This document shows, one piece after another, positions 40,071 to 51,119 of a DNA stretch of 64,000 nt; position 1 is the stretch's first letter, and the number at the start of each line of letters is the position of its first letter. The notes below the pieces were generated by a model. The model was not told the DNA's origin. It was given only the letters and a program-made list of their open reading frames with translations, and made no database searches. Origin of the DNA: Vandiemenella viatica (lineage: Eukaryota; Arthropoda; Insecta; Orthoptera; Morabidae); contig JARYHS010009186.1 in NCBI GenBank assembly GCA_031002005.1, positions 105,808,829 through 105,872,828 of the forward strand. Direction: 5' to 3'. The position numbers and the translations under genes are program-made.

Positions 40071-43036
40071 CGCTCGTTTGCTGCAACAGTGACATAACTA
40101 AAAAATGACCTTTATTGAGTTATGATCCATTTTAGTGTATACTTTTAGTTTGTAGAACGACACATTTAAGCTTCAACCATTCGCCGAGAGAGAGCAGGTT
40201 ATGTCACTATTGTTTCTCAACAGACCGCCCTCTAGTTTACTCACAACACTGTCATATATCAGTTGAGTTTTGGCTATTGTCAAGTAAAATAGTGACAAGT
40301 TTCTTCAAGAACGGCGTATTTTTGTTTATGACGATATTGTGTAAATGGTAAGATTATTCACGTTATATTTACTGTACATTTGTTCAATAATGTATTATAT
40401 CAAATTGTGACATTCTTTTTCAAATAATCTGCTTAAATGCCTTTAGTTTTATTCCTTAATGTGTCGTTCTTGATGCAAGCCACCTTGTTTGTCGTTGGAT
40501 TATTTTGAGTTATGACGTTATTACAAAATACCATACTGCATAAACTTAGTCTACATTTTGTGGTTTGAGACGATATAACGTCCTTGCACGGAATATTCTC
40601 CTCCAATATAATTTTCGTCTTCTATGATTCACACTTATGTCACTCTTGTTCTAAAATTTTACTATTAACGCTAAATGGGACACTTACTTTTTTTTAAAAA
40701 AATTTGAAAGAATGCTTACATTTAATTAATTATGTACATTAGGATAATAATATGCGGTTAACAATTAAAAACAAAGTTTTCTAATTCAATGCCGAGGTTT
40801 TTACTTTTTTTTAAAGTCTTTTATTTTAAGGAAATAGTTAAAATCAAACCAAAATAAAAAGAGAAGGAAAGAAGCAATATTTTATGAAAGTCAACGTAAA
40901 AATAATAATGCTTTTTATTTTAATAAAAACAACCAAAGGATTCGAGTGTGTAAGCTGTTCTTCAAAACAACCTTAGATATAAATGACCGCCCAACTCGTA
41001 CCATGTTGGAAAAACAAAATAAACTTTCTAATGTTCTATTGGAACCTGACAGAAGAGGTAAACATGGTAACCAAAAATCTTTAGATCCAATGATAAAGGA
41101 AGCCGTGAGGCAGCACATAGATTCGATACCGAAAATTGAAAGCCATTACCTAAGGGCAAATACAATGAGGCTCTTCGTTTATGGAAGCAAATCAATTGCA
41201 GACATCCACAAGGACTATGTGGCTGTCTGCAAAGAAATAAGTTACCTTTTGCCAACTATACTTCATTTTATACAATATTTAAAAAAATAATACAATATTT
41301 CATTTTTCGTTCCGAAGAAAGATTTATGTGAAACTTGCGTAGCTTTTGAAAATGCAGACAGTGAAGAGAAACAGAGGTTACAAGAAAAATTTAACCAACA
41401 TCTTATCGAAAAACAATTGGCAAGAGAGGAGAAAAAAACAGACAAAGAAAATTCAAATGCTGTGGTGGTTGTTTATGATCTACAGGCTATAATGCAGCTT
41501 CCTAAAGGGGATGCTTCTCTATTCTACTATACATCCAAAATAAATGTTTTCAATCTCACCATGTATTACTTGAAGAGCAATACATGTGATTGTTTTGTGT
41601 GGGATGAAGCAAACGGCCATTGTGGTGCAAATGAATTAAGTACATGTGTCCTTCTTTATCTGAAAAAGATTGCTGCCACAAAACAAGATGCAGATGTTAT
41701 ATTTTACTCAGACAACTGTGCAGGGCAGCAGAAAAATAAATTTATGCTTGCTCTTTACTTATACGCCACACGTTATTTAGGCCTGAAATCGATTACACAC
41801 AAATTCTTTGCTAACGGCCACTCTCAGAATGAAGGTGATTCTGTTCACTCATTAATAGAGAGAATGGTAAAGCGCATTATCAGAAGTGGACCGTTGTATA
41901 CTCCTGATTCTTTCATCTCCGCAATTCGATCCGCAAAAAAACCGGAGAACCTTTCCATGTCAAAGAATTATGTTACAAGGATTTCTATGACATTAAAGCT
42001 CTGACCGGAAACATAGGTCCTCTGAACATGACAGCATTCAAATTATCAGAAGTAAAGATGCTTAAAGTCGTAAGGGATTCTCCAAATTCTGTTTTTTATA
42101 AATACTCGTATGCAGAAGACTTTAAAGAGGCAATAATAATCAAAAGGAAGAAGAAAAGTTGTGACTCAGATATCACATTAAACCCAGCATTTAATTCAAG
42201 ACCGGGTATTTCTCAAAAGAAGAAGGAAGATCTCCTAGGCTTATTTCGTAAGATACCAAGCTTTTATAAATCTTTCTATGAAATGTTGTAAGGTTTGTGA
42301 AGCTAATTAACTAAATGTAACAAGACTGAACCAAAATTACCTGTATGTGATAACGTTTGAGACTGAACTAACATTTTCTGATGCTAATAATTACAATAAT
42401 AGCTTGAGTGCTCATGATGATTAAAATATTTTTATAATCTGAATGAATTAAAATATTAAGTCATTACTTTTTTTACACAATGTTCCTTGTTTCGAAAATA
42501 ATTTTGTTGATTTTTTTCCATAAAATTATTGTTTTTTCTTATACAAGCTCTCATTATAGTTTCTTTTTTTAAATATTTTCTTTAAAATTTGTATTTTTTT
42601 CTTGAGAAATTTGGAAAATTAAATAAAGAATCTTTTTATGAAATTGTTGTTTACCAAACAAAAATTCCCATTATTTTCAGGTATTGTGAATGTGTGACAT
42701 AACTACAAATTGAAAAAAAAAACATTTACTATCTTGCACTAATTTCTATTCCAAAAACGACACATTTTATCTTATGCCATGATATAAAAACATTAATTGC
42801 AGCAAGAATGTCATAATTCAAAATGTGGATGATTGAAAGGATATAAAAGAAATCTCCCTGTGACCTGCAGCTGATATTGTACATTTTCTCTTCTATTACA
42901 TTGTGTTCTTTCTCTGAAACATAGATATAAGTTTTTTTCTAGTGAATGCATAAAGTTATTAGACATGAAACATTTGAACTGATCCTCCTGTAAAATTGAA
43001 GTTTTTGAGTTATGTCAATGTTGCAGCAAATGAGCG
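40071..43036 (+). mobile_element. DNA transposon of unusual type (29-30-bp TIRs, ATAT duplication)
   Basis: The left end starts CGCTCGTTTGCTGCAACAGT and the right end, read inward, CGCTCATTTGCTGCAACATT; they match at 27 of the first 29 positions. ATAT lies at 40067-40070 and 43037-43040, a 4-bp duplication. Subterminal copies of TTATGTCA or its complement TGACATAA occur at about 40091, 40199, 40634, 42696 and 43012, likely transposase-binding words. One gene of transposase character fills the centre. The element has 2966 bp and only two visible lesions in its gene, so it is young. A 4-bp duplication is known for Sola-type elements, but I cannot show that this is Sola. Confidence 0.85.
40946..42291 (+). 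pseudogene. Transposase-like gene (DUF7869-type), one stop and one frame change
   Basis: The frame is already open at about 40900 (NNAFYFNKNNQRIRVCKLFF), so 40946 is not the real start. It continues with RRGKHGNQKSLDPMIKEAVR and HIDSIPKIESHYLRANTMRL. A TAA at 41288-41290 interrupts the same frame, which goes on YNISFFVPKKDLCETCVAFE, a CxxC site. Candidate catalytic residues lie in VVYDLQ (41477), FYSDNCAGQQKN (Asp at 41711) and GHSQNEGDSVHS (Glu 41831, Asp 41837), spaced 78 and about 40 residues, as in RNase-H-fold DDE/D enzymes. At an A7 run near 41935-41941 the frame drops by one base; KELCYKDFYDIKALTG and MTAFKLSEVKMLKVVRDSPN follow to the stop at 42291. I recall such proteins as a multicopy arthropod family of unknown function, probably Pfam DUF7869. 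Confidence 0.72.
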
Positions 43037-43040
43037 ATAT

Positions 43041-43360
43041 TACAAATCAAAGTTTTTACGAATAAATTGTTGAAATACTGGTTGTATAGTATTTCACCAC
43101 AGTGAGTACAGCACTTAATTAAAAATGGCCCTAACAGACTCCTCTGTAATGAGCTTTCTGTTTACCTTCCTATTAACTATTTACTGGAATATCTTCAAAT
43201 GATTCATCCATTCGATCTGCGCCTTTGGCACTACGTATTGTCCTAGAAAGTCTTCTACAGGTGCGTTTCTCAACCTTTATCGACCACAGGACCAGCAAAG
43301 ACTCCATAATAATGCTGCATACCATTATTTTATATATATTTTTTTTTACCAATGTTTATC
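43041..43360. other. No recognisable feature
   Basis: Short AT-rich spacer between the 40-43 kb transposon and the first F2 MITE. GTGCGTTTCTCAACCTTTAT near 43262 resembles hAT terminal sequence, but no partner end was found. Confidence 0.35.
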
Positions 43361-43363
43361 TTA

Positions 43364-43754
43364 GGGATCGTGCACAAACTACGTGGCTCGGTCCAGGGGG
43401 GGAGGGGTTGGCTGGAAGGCTACGCTAGGCTACGTGGGGGGAGTGGAGGAGGTTCCGAGCCAGGCCACGTAGCTTCCCTTTCATTACATTTTTCACAGTT
43501 AAAATGAGGAATAGAACTCACAACAGCATGTAAATATTTATTTCCCTCAGTTTATTATCTCCGTATGTAATTTACAATAGTCTGACAAGAGGAAACATTA
43601 CAAAATGTCTTCTGGAATCAAAAGGGAAAAAATCTACGTGCTACGTGCTACGTGGGGGGGGGGGGGGGTAGAGGCAAAAGCCACGTAGGGCTACTTGGGG
43701 GAGGGGGGGTTCACATGAGGCCAAAATGGAGCTACGTGGTTTATGCACGCTCCC
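43364..43754. mobile_element. F2 MITE, copy 1 (PIF/Harbinger-like)
   Basis: The left end reads GGGATCGTGCACAAACTACG and the right end, read inward, GGGAGCGTGCATAAACCACG. TTA flanks it at 43361-43363 and 43755-43757. Several CTACGTGG words and a run of 15 G lie inside. The ends resemble those of F1 (GGGRGCRTCCATAAAYTACG), so F1 and F2 were probably moved by related transposases. Non-coding. Confidence 0.85.
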
Positions 43755-43906
43755 TTATTAACATCTAGGACATATTGTATTGCACCATTACAACATAATA
43801 AATCTATAAGCATGTTTTGAATTCCCACGGGAACACAATTGTGAAACTGGAAGTGAACTAGTTGAAATTAATTTCATATTGATCTTAATATTTAATGTCC
43901 AAATTA

Positions 43907-44144
43907 GAGAGCGTCCATAGACTACGCGGCTCGGCCTAGTGGGACTAGGGTTGGGTGGAAAGCTCCGATTATCTCCGTTAGTGATTTACGATAGAGAAAA
44001 CATTACAAAATGTCTCCTGGAATCAATAGGGAAGAGAGCTATGTGACGCGAGGAACTGAGGGGTGTAAGGGCAGAAGCCACATCCGGCTACGTGGGGAGT
44101 TCACAGGTTGCCAAAATTGGGCAACGTGGTTTATGGACACTCCC
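43907..44144. mobile_element. F2 MITE, copy 2
   Basis: The ends are GAGAGCGTCCATAGACTACG and, read inward, GGGAGTGTCCATAAACCACG; TTA flanks it at 43904-43906 and 44145-44147. The interior shares ACATTACAAAATGTCTCCTG with copy 1, where the word is ACATTACAAAATGTCTTCTG. It is about 150 bp shorter than copy 1, which lies only 150 bp away in the same orientation. Confidence 0.82.
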
Positions 44145-44215
44145 TTAATAATAATGTTACTGCAGGCTGCATGCTACACTATGCCACTGACTTCTACGCC
44201 ACAAATCTTATAGGG

Positions 44216-44216
44216 G

Positions 44217-44263
<47 letters not shown>

Positions 44264-45001
44264 ACGTGTGTTTTACATATATTTCACTTTTCAGCCACCA
44301 CTACCTAGCACAGATCACTGGTCTTTGTGTGTGGAAGTAGCATGAAGTTTCCTGTCGTGCACAACGTTGGCCGAATTTCGGTAACTGTGGTAGTGTGGGA
44401 GATATGGTGGTTGAAAGTGGCCGATCAAGAATATTTTCGTATTTCGGCCAATGTCATGTGTCTCCGTATATGTCACTCTGCTGCCACAACTACATAGCAT
44501 AGACCAATGCTGTTTGTGTGTGGTAGTAGTATCGTGTCTCTTATCGTGTACTATGGTGGTTAGATGTCGGTAGCTTTGGGGGTGTGGGGATATGGTGGTT
44601 GAAAGTGGTCGACCTGCGACACTTTCATATTTCTACCCAAAACGTATGTGTCGTGGTGTAGCTCTTTTCAGCCAAAACTATCTACCGCAGATCACTGGTG
44701 TTTGTGTATGGTAGTAGCACAGTCACCCGTCGATAACAAGGTTGGCTGAATTTCGGTATCTGTGAGAGTGTGGGAGATATGGTGGTTGAAATTGGTCGAT
44801 CAAGGATATTTTCGTATTTCGACCAAAGACATGTGTGTCCGTATATTTTACTTTGCTGCCTGAACTACAGAGCGCAGATGACTGGCGTTTGTGTGTGGTA
44901 ATAGCATCGAGTCTCCCATCGTGCACTATGCTGGTTAGATGTCGGTAGCTGTCAATCCAAATTCTTTACTAACACGAACGAAGTCGTGAGTACCAGCTAG
45001 T
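44216..45001 (-). repeat. Unclassified element with tandem internal units, complete copy
   Basis: On the minus strand it starts ACTAGCTGGTACTCACGACT at 45001 and ends in a (TA)n tract at 44219-44257. Internal units of two alternating kinds carry CCGAAATTCGGCCAACGTTG-like and CCACCATATCTCCCACACTC-like words, as at 25180-27056. It has no protein and no obvious terminal inverted repeats. The fixed start and AT-rich end suggest a distinct mobile family, class unknown. Confidence 0.7.
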
Positions 45002-45465
45002 AAGATAAAATAAACGAGACCCCGCAACCTTTGTTGTTGTTTCTTCACCACTCTTACATTACAAACATTACCATGTCGCGCGGTCCATCACACCTACAAG
45101 ACCCTCAGAAAACGGTCATAATCCTTAAACGGACGGCGCTCTCTTTGATGTATTTAGTGCATAGGCTAGCGTAGGAACAATATTGTCCTATTTTCAAATC
45201 CTAGAAATGCCAGATGTTTGCGTGGTAATTGAAATATTCATGGCTTTTAAATGGTTGTTCTTATAGTTTATACTCGCTCATACACTTAAGCAGTACGAAT
45301 ACGTTATATAAATCTATACATATAAAAAGCAAGTTTTGGTCATCTATGACATCTTCCGTCAAACCATGACGTCACACTAAGACGTCACGCTTTACGCCTT
45401 TGTTCGGGTTATGCACGTTATTTAATAACATTTCTAAGCATCCGCGAATAAATTAACTGACAGAA
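45002..45465. other. Element-like fragments, unassigned
   Basis: TATAAATCTATACATATAAA at 45306 looks like the end motif of an AT-tailed repeat. TGACGTCACACTAAGACGTC at 45370 contains two nearby TGACGTCA/GACGTC words. No gene is visible. Confidence 0.3.
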
Positions 45466-46203
45466 CACTGAAAGAAAAGTATGTATTGCGTTTAAATCGA
45501 CATGTTAATCATTAGATGCTTATATTTACGTTTTATTCTTTTGATATATAGAAGTATTCCTTAAAATCTTTGTCCATTGATATGTAAGATAAATCGTTAA
45601 TTTTCAAGCATCGGTGTTAGCGAAAGTTTTGATTAGATTGTTACTCAGCATAGTTCAGAATTACAACTGGCATTTAACGTTACAGCAGAAGGCATGAATA
45701 ATTTAGTTTTAAAAAAAATTATTTAAACTGTGCCCTATTATAGAAATTATTAAATCCTTTGAACGGAAATAGTTTACACTGATCGCGATCTGTGCAGGCT
45801 ACACTACAATATTAAAACAAATATTATGTGGTATAATGTAAGTTTATAAGATTTATTTTAATTTACTTTGCTTTCACTGAGCAATATTACCGAGGCTATT
45901 ATTTCAGCAACATGTAACTTTTTCAGCCATTCAAACGTTGTAATATCGGTCTGAATCACGGATAACAAAAAGGAAAGGTGTAAAAACCCTTGAAGATTTG
46001 TGACCAAATTTATATGGCGATGCAGTATTGCCAACTAAAATACGAAACGGTACAAACATTAATATGTATGAGACTAAGTTTTTTTTTTCGGCAAGTTTAG
46101 CGTAGTATGTGGTTAGGTTGAAATGCAACCTGTACCCGGATGGAAGCGGAAACCTTTTCCTACAGCGCAAAGTGCGAGGAATTACATTGAATTTTATTTT
46201 ATA
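45466..46203 (+). repeat. Diverged direct repeat, copy 1
   Basis: The segment from ACTGAAAGAAAAGTATGTAT to GAATTTTATTTTATAAC recurs at 47241-47726 in the same order. Shared words include CTGATCGCGATCTGTGC, ATTATTTCAGC, GTGGTTAGGTTGAAATGCAA and ACAGCGCAAAG. Copies differ by many substitutions and indels. Non-coding. Confidence 0.6.
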
Positions 46204-47240
46204 ACTAGCATTTGCCCGCTGCTTCACGCGCGCGTGCCTTGGCAGGTGTAGAAATTAGTTACCGATTTTATTCTCTTATCAGACATTAACGTGGAAAGGC
46301 ATGAACTGTTAATGTATTCGGAATAGTTTCGTTTTGTTTCGGTTAATACGTTAGGTTCGGTTTTCATACTGATGTCAGAGAGTTGTTTTATTCATATTTT
46401 AACATGATGCAATTGATTCAATAGTAGAAAAGGTTCCTGAAAAATTAACAGTAGTAATTCGTGGTTGTAATTATTGTGCGAAGTATAAACATTTATTGTT
46501 TAGAAAGGCTTTCACGGTTCAAACGACGTTCTTTCTTCTGTGCGCTTTCAGAAGCTATGGATTTAGCGTATAGAACCCGGTTATAGGTCAATCGCTTTTC
46601 TCGGTGCAGGTTACTTTCATTTGCTCTAGCTATTTCATCTAGTTCTCTTTGACGTTGCAGACGATGTTGTCGATCTATTTCACTCTCATTTAGCCGAATA
46701 TTATTTCTGAAAGCAATATTTAACTCAGCTAAAACATAATATTTTTAAATGCTGATATGGAGGATTCCACGTTAACCGTGGTACCGAAAATTTAAATGGA
46801 TATATAACAGTTGTAACGTTAAGAAAGCTGTTATTATAATCATTATGTGTAACTTTTTTTGGCGATTTTATGTGTAAACTTTGCCTGGGATTATATAGCT
46901 AGGTATAAGCTTTGTTAAGGATGTATGTGTGGATTTAATGAAAAATATTCTTTCCATGATACTTAACTAAAAAAAGTTTATTTTTAAATGTGGATACCGA
47001 GGATTGCAACATAACCGCGGTGCCATAAATTTATGTAAATATAGCAGTAATCTACGACTTAGTCCTCTTGGAAGTGTGCTGAAATATAATCACAGCATCT
47101 CAATTTTTCTGATTTATTTATTTTTTGTTGTTTGGATAATGGTTTTATTTTATGTTGATACACCATCAATTATTCCTGCTTTAAAATAGAAATTTACGTG
47201 AATTGGAGCTACTCTTGATTTCAAATCGTCGTATCATAAC
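46204..47240. other. Unclassified repeat interior
   Basis: It begins ACTAGCATTTGCCCGCTGCT then TCACGCGCGCGTG, the start motif seen at 24411 and 25180. Inside, GGAGGATTCCACGTTAACCG (about 46758) and GAGGATTGCAACATAACCGC (about 46998) mark another diverged direct repeat about 240 bp apart. This may be one large element together with the flanking direct repeats. Confidence 0.4.
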
Positions 47241-47726
47241 ACTGAAAGAAAAGCATGTATTTAAATTGGCATATTTATTATCAGTTTTTTTTATTACATG
47301 GTTTGCATGAAAGAAGTTCCAAATTGATCGCGATATATGCGGCCTAAACCACAATTAAATATTACGTGACATATCGGAAGTTATTAAGATTAATTTTTAG
47401 CATCCTTCGTTTTCACTGGGGTCATTATTTCAGCCGATGTAAGCTGTGTCAGCCGTTAAAACATCGATCTTCATCACAGGTAATAAGAAAGAAAGATGTA
47501 AGATGTTGTGAAGATTTGGGATCAAGTTTATATCGCGATGCATGATGACACTGTCATGCAACACAGGGAATGTATTAATTCGCGTGTGATTGAAGCTTTG
47601 CTTTTCTAGCGGCAATATTAGCGGAGATTGTGGTTAGGCTGAAATGCAACCTTGACCAAGTTGACAACTGAAGCTTTTTGCTACAGCTCAAGGAATGATG
47701 AATTACATTGAGCTTTATTTTATAAC
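47241..47726 (+). repeat. Diverged direct repeat, copy 2
   Basis: Partner of 45466-46203. GATCGCGATATATGCGGC, GTCATTATTTCAGCCGATGT, GTGGTTAGGCTGAAATGCAA and CTTTATTTTATAAC mark the alignment. Shorter than copy 1 by deletions. Confidence 0.6.
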
Positions 47727-48633
47727 AATTTTTTTTAGTTAAGCAACTGCAGAGAAATAAATTACCATAACACTCCGTTAAACCCGTCATTTTTTAGCGG
47801 CTTTGGGACTAGTTTATAATATTCTGCCTGCAGACCACCTGTACCACCTTCGCAGACCACTAAATGTCTGCGGAGCACAGACTGGGAAACACTGATCTAC
47901 AGGTTTTGAAAGTGCTGTCATTACCATTCGATGCCTAAAGTTATGCTTCGTTCAAATTTCTTTCGTTTATCCATTTCAATCACATAACACATTACACATC
48001 TAACACGAACTAGATATCACAGTAGAAAACTATGTTGTTTTGGGAGAGAGAGTTAGGAATTAAAATTATAGCATTAGCTGAAGCAAAGATTACGTAAAGC
48101 ACATTATAGATATAAAGTTTGTTGCTTCATAATACCTAAAATGGCGTAAGAATAAAGCATTTGAAATGTTATGTTACATAAGGATTTGAGATTTGGATCA
48201 GCTGATGAAGCCCAAAATGAGCACGTTTTGGATAAAATGGTTGAAATAAAGAAGCCTTTTGAGAACATTGATTCATGGAGTTGAATCACAAAATCTCTGG
48301 ATTTCTTTATCTCCTCTACATGCCGATTTACGTTACCTGTAATCATATCAAGAATTGTCTGAATGGCGTAGTCTCAAAGCAGTAAATTGCTAGTTTTAGT
48401 GGCCTCAGGACCCAAAATTTATTTTATGGCTCAAGATATCCAAGGCTTAACTAATTGTTCACTAACAGTGAACATTAACATTTTTTTTTCACTTCGAAGC
48501 GGAAGTTTATAAGCAGTTTGAAGCAGCAGCTGATCGCTATTAATCATCAATTTGACTTTTCCGAATTTTCATTTGATTAGGTAATCTTTCACAAAAGATC
48601 AGTTGGTTACCAGCAACATCTCTCTATGCTACT
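47727..48633. other. No recognisable gene
   Basis: GACCACTAAATGTCTGCGGA then AGACTGGGAAACACTG near 47855-47890 resembles the terminal region of hAT elements, but no opposite end or duplication was found. The rest is unassigned. Confidence 0.35.
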
Positions 48634-48872
48634 GACCGAGTGTGGTGGGTGAGCGGTAACCTCTGGCCTCTTATTCGGGAGGACGCCAGTTGCATTCGCC
48701 TTCCGACCATCCAGATTTCGGTTTTCAATGGCTTCCAAAAATCTCTCCAGGTGAATGTCGGGATGGCTCCTTCGAAGGGCCATTGCCGAATTCTTTCTCC
48801 TTCCTTACCCCCATCCCTTTCTCGCCTCTAATGACCCTGTCGACAACGCGGCGTAAAGTTATAAGAAAAAAA
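48634..48872 (+). mobile_element. SINE-A, near full length
   Basis: The head GACCGAGTGTGGTGGGTGAG is followed by a decayed B box (CCAGTTGCATTCGCC), TCCAGATTTCGGTTTTCAAT, CTCCAGGTGAATGTCGGGAT and TCGACAACGCGGCGTAAAG, then an A run. The damaged B box implies an old copy. Confidence 0.8.
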
Positions 48873-49451
48873 CAAGTTTTAAAAACTCCTCATCGTAAGG
48901 CCTAACAAAGTTTCATTTTCTTTCGATATGCACACATCGAAGTAGCAAATAATTTGTTTTCCTTATTTCTTGTGTACTACAAGCACTAGTACCTCGGATC
49001 TCTACTTTTATTATGAATATTGCCGTTGGATCTGTTTAAAAATATTAAAAGATTTTGCTCTTTTACTTTTTTAAATAGATTGTGAAGGGTTCGAAAATTT
49101 ACGAAAGGAATAACCTGCTTCCTAAAATACTACAACACAGTATTAGAAAACAATACTTCGTAGCTGCTAAATGATACAGGCGAAATTTTCTAAATTGGAC
49201 AGGAAATTTCCATCGATTGGTTAAGGAAAGTTGTTCTAGACGAAGTTCTTCTAGATCTAAGGTATGATTACGATGTGGGTAACTGGGTATACAGGCCATT
49301 AAGTGTTATTAGGTGAAATAAAAGACTGTACTCGTCGTTCTCCAGGATACTGAGGATCATTGGCGTCAGTTAGCAGAGATAGAGTTTCCCAATCCCTTCC
49401 AGTTCTTTCAGTTCCAGTTTCTTATCAGCTGAACAATCCGCCTCTATCGTA
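48873..49451. other. No recognisable feature
   Basis: No supported gene or repeat. Confidence 0.4.
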
Positions 49452-50195
49452 GCCACCTATCCTTTACACGGTGCGAGTTGACTGGAACGAGTGTACTGTC
49501 TTGCTGCGCGCGCAGCACTGGATAGTCCACTCTCCTCGTGTCAACAGGTACAAGACAGTCAATTGACTGAGAATAGTGGATTCGGTTCACGACCAACTTT
49601 TGGCGTGCGAGTTCAACAAACAAGATGGCGACAACTAACAAGTCGCGTAAGCGGAGTGAAGCAAAGGCATTAAAATCTTTAGAACTGCATTAAAGTGAGG
49701 AAATTCTGTGGATCTTTAAGAATAAAAATTATAAGAACAAGGATTTTAGAGACTCTGCCATCAAAAAAGTGCTTCATAACGGTGTAATTTTTTATGTATC
49801 GGCAAAAATATTTCACAAAAGCTCTTCAAATTGAGATACAGTTAGTCTTAAATGATGTAACTCTCTACATTTTCACTCACAACTTTATTAATAAAAAGGT
49901 TCTGAGGCATTTAGAGCGTTTCTTTTTTATATTCACTCGTTTAACTATTTTCTACGTTTTATTTTGTTATTCTTCATATCATGCTACATTATAATCAACA
50001 AATTATTTAGGATGTTAAGTCCTTTCTATAATATGGACATACTATTTTCAACAAGATCACAGTTTAGGAATAGAGAACTGTCATGACAGTGGACTGTCTT
50101 CTAATTTTTACTAGCATGGTAGTCAACTCTCTTATCCCAACCACCGACGGTCCGGCCAACTGTCGTTCCAGTCAACGCGCATCGTGTAAATGTGG
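49452..50195 (+). mobile_element. DNA transposon remnant with inverted ends and MADF-like relic
   Basis: The left end GCCACCTATCCTTTACACGG then TGCGAGTTGACTGGAACGA matches the right end, read inward, GCCACATTTACACGATGCGC then GTTGACTGGAACGA, apart from a 4-base insertion and a few substitutions. The inverted ends are about 40 bp. A short MADF-like coding relic lies at 49625-49834. MADF proteins are a common second gene of PIF/Harbinger elements, so that superfamily is possible. No clear target duplication was found. Confidence 0.6.
49625..49834 (+). pseudogene. MADF-like protein N-terminus
   Basis: ATG at 49625 gives MATTNKSRKRSEAKALKSLE, an in-frame stop at codon 23, then SEEILWIFKNKNYKNKDFRD and SAIKKV. 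The pattern LW.FKNKNYKNKDFRDSAIKK resembles the first part of a MADF DNA-binding domain (usually LWD...YK...R..AW..I). The frame ends at 49834 after unrelated residues. I see no transposase nearby, so this is a deletion derivative of a larger element. Confidence 0.45.
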
Positions 50196-50213
50196 CTTTA
50201 GCCGGTAGTCTTA

Positions 50214-50567
50214 GGGGGCATCCATAAATTACGTGAAGTGTTTTTCCGGATTTCCGGACCCCCCTCCCCCCTCTGGTGAGATTCGGTCCGGGAGACCAAC
50301 CCCCTACAAATCGCCCTCGCTACTTTTTGTAAACTTTTTCTTTTTTTAGGTCTCACCCTTCCAAAGCCGGTTAAACCCACACTTTTTGACGAAAAACCCC
50401 CCTAAAATCGACTTTCGCGTCTTTTGTAGACCTTTTTTTTAGCTCTACAGTCCAACAAAAATTTCAAAAACTTCACGTGAGATTTCCGCTGACCTTCCCC
50501 TCCCCCTTGGTGAGTTTTCGCCGTACCCCCTCCCCTATTTCACATCACGTAATTTATGGACGTCCCC
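50214..50567. mobile_element. F1 MITE, copy C
   Basis: The ends are GGGGGCATCC and GGACGTCCCC, with ACGTGAAGTG inside the left and CACATCACGT inside the right. TTA flanks it at 50211-50213 and 50568-50570. At 354 bp it is the shortest F1 copy. It starts 18 bp after the end of the MADF element. Confidence 0.87.
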
Positions 50568-50570
50568 TTA

Positions 50571-51119
50571 CTAGGTATAGGTTGTGCAGTAGCTTATCTT
50601 TCTAAGAAGAAACCATCTCCGTCTATAATTCGTTTGGTGCATCGGCAGTGTTCATCGATACATTGTAATCTTCGTTCTAGAAAATAGCATCAACGCTTTT
50701 AACACATCGTCTTTATTTCATGACTGGAATATCTTATTCTATTCCGACATATGACTATCTCGATACTAACCCCACGGAGAGAATCCTTAGTTCTAAACTA
50801 CCAGCACAGGAGTGGTGATCTCGGGATCTCAGTCACACTCGTCGAAGTGAAAGTGCATGTTTCATGCACAGGAGACTTCAAAACTCATTTGTCTACGATT
50901 GTGTTTCAGGTGGAAATAAATCGGCAATCTTTTACAGGTACAGTCGATAAAGTGCTTACCGAGTACTCAGTTTACTCCAGGAGAGGCTGATGGAAAATTA
51001 AACTATAAACATTTGGTTAAAAACTTATACAAAATTTTTCGCCGTGCGTGTGTTATTTATGTGTAGTTTATACTTTATTAACATTTTACTTATTACAATA
51101 AATACCATATTTAATTTAA
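50571..51119. other. No recognisable feature
   Basis: A short plus-strand open frame at 50751-50990 has no recognisable domain. Nothing else was seen. Confidence 0.35.

Noticed and set aside
43244..43300. hAT-like TTCTCAACCTTTATCGACC
   Set aside because: Single short match to a remembered terminal sequence with no second end.
45370..45395. Tandem CRE-like TGACGTCA sites
   Set aside because: Two short words in repeat-derived DNA, with no gene nearby to regulate.
47800..47890. hAT terminal remnant (GGGAAACACTG)
   Set aside because: No inverted partner and no 8-bp duplication could be found.
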